A stretch of DNA of 64,000 nt from Cellulomonas shaoxiangyii (GTDB lineage: Bacteria; Actinomycetota; Actinomycetes; Actinomycetales; Cellulomonadaceae): contig NZ_CP039291.1 in NCBI RefSeq assembly GCF_004798685.1, positions 3,658,001 to 3,722,000 on the forward strand, in the 5' to 3' direction. The position numbers were made by a program, and so were the translations under genes. How positions within the stretch are numbered: the stretch's first letter is position 1; each line of letters starts with the position of its first letter. This document shows positions 61,508 through 64,000 of the stretch, one piece after another. The notes below the pieces were generated by a model. It saw only the letters and a list, made by a program, of their open reading frames with translations. It searched no databases and was not told the DNA's origin.

Positions 61508-62494
61508 CTACCGCGCTGGTGGCGCGCCGGCCGGGCGGCGACTGCCGGCGGCGAGGACCACGAGGCCCGCCGTGAGCACCCCCAGGCCGACGACGGAGGT
61601 CACCGCGAGCCGCTCGTCCAGGAGGGTCAGGCCGAGCACGGTCGCGGTGAGCGGCTCGGCCAGCGTCAGCGTGGCGACCGTCGGCGCCCCGAGGCGCGCG
61701 AGCCCGTAGCCGAACAGCACGTAGGCGACCGTCGTCGTCACGAGGCCGAGCCACGCGACCTGAACGAGGCCGGCGGGCGTCGTCAGCGCGCCGGCACCGG
61801 CCACGAGCAGCACGGGGACGCTCACCGCGCCCGCGGTGCCGAACAGCACGCCCATGCTGGTCGTCGAGGTCCAGCCGCCGTCGATCAGCGCGGAGCCGGC
61901 GAGCGTGTAGACGGCGTACGCGGCGCCGGCCCCGAGCGAGGCGAGCACCCCGACGACGTCGATGCCGCCCGCCGACGCACCGGGGTCGCCGCCCGGCGAC
62001 CCGAGGCCGAGCACCGCGACGCCCACGGTCGCGAGGCCCGTCGCGACGCCCCACGTGCCCGACGGCCGCTCGCGCCGCACCGCCCACGCGAGCAGGCCCG
62101 TGACGACCGGTGCCGACCCCAGCGCGATCACCGTGCCGACGGCCACGCCGTTGCGCGCCGTGCCGAGGAAGAACGCGGGCTGGTACGCGAGCACGCCCGC
62201 GGCCCCGAGCGCGACGGCACCGACCCGGGCGGCGGTGGTGCGGGCGGCGGTGGTGCGGGCGGCGGCGGTGCGGGCGGCGGCGGTGCGGGCGGCCGTCGCC
62301 GCCACCTCGTCGTCCGGCACCGGCTGTGGCGCCCGGCGCGCGACCACCGCGGCGACCAGCGCGAGCGCCAACCCGCCGACGGCGATGCGCGCCGCGCCGA
62401 GGGCCACCGGGTCGGCGTCGGGCCCGAGCGCCTGGGCGGTGCCCGTCGTGCCGAAGCACACGGCGGCGAGGAGGACGGCGAGGACGGCACGCAC
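61508..62494 (-). CDS. EamA/DMT-family transporter
   Basis: 328 residues, GTG at 62494. Ten membrane helices in two EamA repeats (VLLAAVCFGTTGTAQALG at the N-terminus; SLGAGAAYAVYTLAGSAL for the second). Between TM2 and TM3 is an Ala/Arg/Thr insertion made by a 15-base tandem repeat (62227-62286). Drug/metabolite exporter of unknown substrate. Confidence 0.9.
   Translation of the reverse strand: MRAVLAVLLAAVCFGTTGTAQALGPDADPVALGAARIAVGGLALALVAAVVARRAPQPVPDDEVAATAARTAAARTAAARTTAARTTAARVGAVALGAAGVLAYQPAFFLGTARNGVAVGTVIALGSAPVVTGLLAWAVRRERPSGTWGVATGLATVGVAVLGLGSPGGDPGASAGGIDVVGVLASLGAGAAYAVYTLAGSALIDGGWTSTTSMGVLFGTAGAVSVPVLLVAGAGALTTPAGLVQVAWLGLVTTTVAYVLFGYGLARLGAPTVATLTLAEPLTATVLGLTLLDERLAVTSVVGLGVLTAGLVVLAAGSRRPAGAPPAR
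62227..62286 (-). repeat. 15-base tandem repeat in the EamA gene
   Basis: Four copies of GGGCGGCGGTGGTGC (two copies with one change, G for T at position 10) code for an Ala/Arg/Thr pentapeptide repeat in a loop of the transporter. In-frame length change is possible. Confidence 0.8.
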
Positions 62495-62579
62495 GGGCGG
62501 GATCGTCGCACGCCGGACGGGCTCCGGAACGCACGGGCGCGGGCGGCGCGCGCCGCGGGTCAGGCCGGGTCAGGCCAGG

Positions 62580-63143
62580 TCAGGCCGGGACGGTGGCCCG
62601 CCGGCCCAGCGCCGCGAGCGCGCGCGTCTGCCGGTCGGCGTCCGCGGGGACGTCCAGCGGCGGTGCGCACACGCCCTCGCCGTACAGGTGCTCCCCCATC
62701 GCGGCGACCATGCCCTCGAGGACGTCGAGGTCGGCGTCGGTGAACCGGTGCGCGCGCCCGTCGGCGGCGGCGACGTCCCAGCGGTGCGCGACCATGTCGA
62801 ACCCGTAGAACATGTCGAACGTGGCGCCGAGGGTCGACGGGCCGGTCATGGCCTCGAACGGGCGGTCGACGACGCCGGGCAACGCGAGTGCGCTGCGGAC
62901 GGCGTCCGCGTGCGCGTGCCAGGCGGCCGCGGGTTCGGCGAGATCGGGGCGCGGGCCGAGGTCGACGTCGTGGCGGGCGAGGTACTCGCGCTGCGTGTCG
63001 ACGACGTGCGCGACGACGTCGCGGCCGGTCCAGCCCTCGCACGGCGAGGGCGCGTCCCAGGCCGCCGGGCGCGCCGCGTCGAGGACGCCCGCGAAGCCGT
63101 CGGAGCGCATCGTGTAGGCGTCGAGGATCGGGTTGTCGGTCAT
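62580..63143 (-). CDS. TIGR03086/DinB-like metal-binding protein
   Basis: 187 residues, ATG at 63143, 7 bases after TAGCGT (leaderless). Family pattern WDAPSPCEGWTGRDVVAHVVDTQREYLA with a metal-ligand His, and FDMFYGFDMVAHRWDVAAADGR. Such four-helix proteins are mycothiol-dependent isomerase/transferase relatives. Enzyme activity unknown. Divergent from the AraC-type regulator across about 35 bases. Confidence 0.88.
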   Translation of the reverse strand: MTDNPILDAYTMRSDGFAGVLDAARPAAWDAPSPCEGWTGRDVVAHVVDTQREYLARHDVDLGPRPDLAEPAAAWHAHADAVRSALALPGVVDRPFEAMTGPSTLGATFDMFYGFDMVAHRWDVAAADGRAHRFTDADLDVLEGMVAAMGEHLYGEGVCAPPLDVPADADRQTRALAALGRRATVPA

Positions 63144-63178
63144 GTGCACGACGCTAGGGCCGGACGAGGAGGTGGGCA

Positions 63179-64000
63179 TTGGACGAACGCGACAGCGTCC
63201 GCGCGGCCGACGACGTCGAGCGCGCGCACCTGGTCGACCCGCGGGACACGTCGTTCCGGATCGGCCGCTGGGGCCCGCCGGACGACCTCGCGCCGCTCGT
63301 GCGCCGCTACTGGGTGCCCACGTGGTCGGTGCCCGGCGGGCAGGAGGCCGAGCAGCGGGTGCTGCAGTACCCGGTGTGCCTCGTGGTCGTGGCCGACTCC
63401 TACGCGCGGTTCTACGGCGTGCAGCCCGGGTTGTCGACGACGACGCTGCGCGGCACCGGCTGGGCGGTCGGCGTCATGCTGCAGCCGGCGGCGGGGGCGC
63501 TGCTCGTGGGCGGGTCGGTCGCGCCGTGGACCGGCCGGCACGCGGACGTCGCCGACGCGCTGGCGGCGACGACGCCGCGGCCCGACGTCGACGCGATGGT
63601 GGCGGGGGTGCGGGACGTCATGGCCCCGGACCCGGCCGACGAGGCGCGGCAGCGTGCCGCGACGGACCTCGTCGGGACGTTCCTGCGCCGCTACCTGCCG
63701 GTGGACGACGAGGGGCGGCTGGTCGACGCCGTGGTCGCCGCGGTCGAGGACGACCCCGGCCTGGTGCGCGTCTCGCAGCTGTGCGAGCGGTTCGCCACGA
63801 CGGAGCGGACGTTGCAGCGGCTGACCCGGCGGCGGCTCGGGCTCACGCCGAAGTGGCTCGTGCAGCGCCGGCGCCTGCACGAGGCGGCGGGGCGGCTGCG
63901 CGCGGGCGGGACGACGCTCGCGGACCTCGCGGCCGAGCTCGGCTACGCCGACGAGTCGCACCTGTCCCGCGACTTCCGGCACGTCACCGGCATGACGCCG
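63179..64000 (+). CDS. AraC-family regulator with DUF6597-like N-terminus (cut by window end)
   Basis: At least 274 residues, open to the right edge. Start TTG at 63179 follows GAGGAGG at about 6 bases. Residues 20-160 resemble the DUF6597 sensor (LAPLVRRYWVPTWSVPGG, VCLVVVADSYARFYG, AVGVMLQPAAGALLVGGSV). Residues 195-274 are an AraC helix-turn-helix: VSQLCERFATTERTLQRLTRRRLGLTPKWLVQRRRLHEAAGRL, TLADLAAELGYADESHLSRDFRHVTGMTP. Probably controls itself and the divergent 62580-63143 gene. Confidence 0.9.
   Translation, partial: MDERDSVRAADDVERAHLVDPRDTSFRIGRWGPPDDLAPLVRRYWVPTWSVPGGQEAEQRVLQYPVCLVVVADSYARFYGVQPGLSTTTLRGTGWAVGVMLQPAAGALLVGGSVAPWTGRHADVADALAATTPRPDVDAMVAGVRDVMAPDPADEARQRAATDLVGTFLRRYLPVDDEGRLVDAVVAAVEDDPGLVRVSQLCERFATTERTLQRLTRRRLGLTPKWLVQRRRLHEAAGRLRAGGTTLADLAAELGYADESHLSRDFRHVTGMTP

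Overview
The window is very GC-rich DNA with densely packed genes, many GTG starts, 1-4 base gene overlaps and apparently leaderless promoters. Together with WXG100/EccC secretion genes, a SARP-type regulator, CsoR copper control and a TIGR03086/DinB-like protein, this points to a high-GC actinobacterium; a Cellulomonas-like member of the Micrococcales fits best, but no rRNA or marker gene in the window proves this. No tRNA, rRNA, IS element, prophage or CRISPR array was seen.

Layout. (1) 1-12403: part of a type VII (ESX-like) secretion locus. On the minus strand are a WXG100 protein, an EccC ATPase, a second small WXG100-like protein, a T7SS-substrate-like membrane protein and a protein cut by the left edge. 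Divergent from these are a membrane protein with duplicated LysM-like domains and a LuxR-type regulator, facing a large SARP/NB-ARC/TPR regulator. (2) 12615-20294: an aromatic/histidinol-phosphate aminotransferase, a small membrane protein, then a long minus-strand run (DUF4129, small membrane protein, MoxR, DUF58, membrane protein, WXG-motif protein, alpha/beta hydrolase). (3) 20471-26125: a DUF2243 protein, CtaG-like oxidase assembly protein, RsmC-like methyltransferase, adenylosuccinate lyase and an unknown protein. (4) 26198-34973: a 6C-like small RNA, then most of heme synthesis: hemA diverging from hemE-hemY, and hemC-hemD-hemB-hemL behind a promoter region with repeated palindromic sites. 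(5) 35075-40008: Rrf2 regulator plus TauE/SafE exporter, then the copper module csoR-copZ-copA. (6) 40097-47678: a wHTH-controlled ABC exporter operon, CPBP protease, HdeD-like protein, and a small HTH protein divergent from a kinase-like/flippase fusion across a pair of strong palindromes.

(7) 47799-48098 is the most striking segment: on the minus strand a cyclic-di-GMP-I (GEMM) riboswitch precedes a 48-residue ORF that ends at a long hairpin, a self-contained riboswitch-micropeptide-terminator unit. (8) 48281-64000: csbD with a match to a stress sigma-factor (SigB/SigF class) promoter, a bacteriophytochrome whose output is a SpoIIE/PP2C phosphatase coupled to an acyltransferase, an aldo/keto reductase, a penicillin-binding lipoprotein, GNAT, LLM oxidoreductase, phytoene-desaturase-like oxidase, a stand-alone RsbW-like ATPase, type I dehydroquinase, AI-2E and EamA transporters, a TIGR03086 protein and an AraC-type regulator running off the right edge.

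Working together: heme genes 26451-34973 cover glutamyl-tRNA to coproporphyrin/protoporphyrin, with ferrochelatase and the decarboxylase not seen. The phytochrome phosphatase, RsbW-like kinase and SigB-like csbD promoter suggest, by inference, a light-linked partner-switching stress circuit. The riboswitch shows that c-di-GMP is read at the RNA level here.
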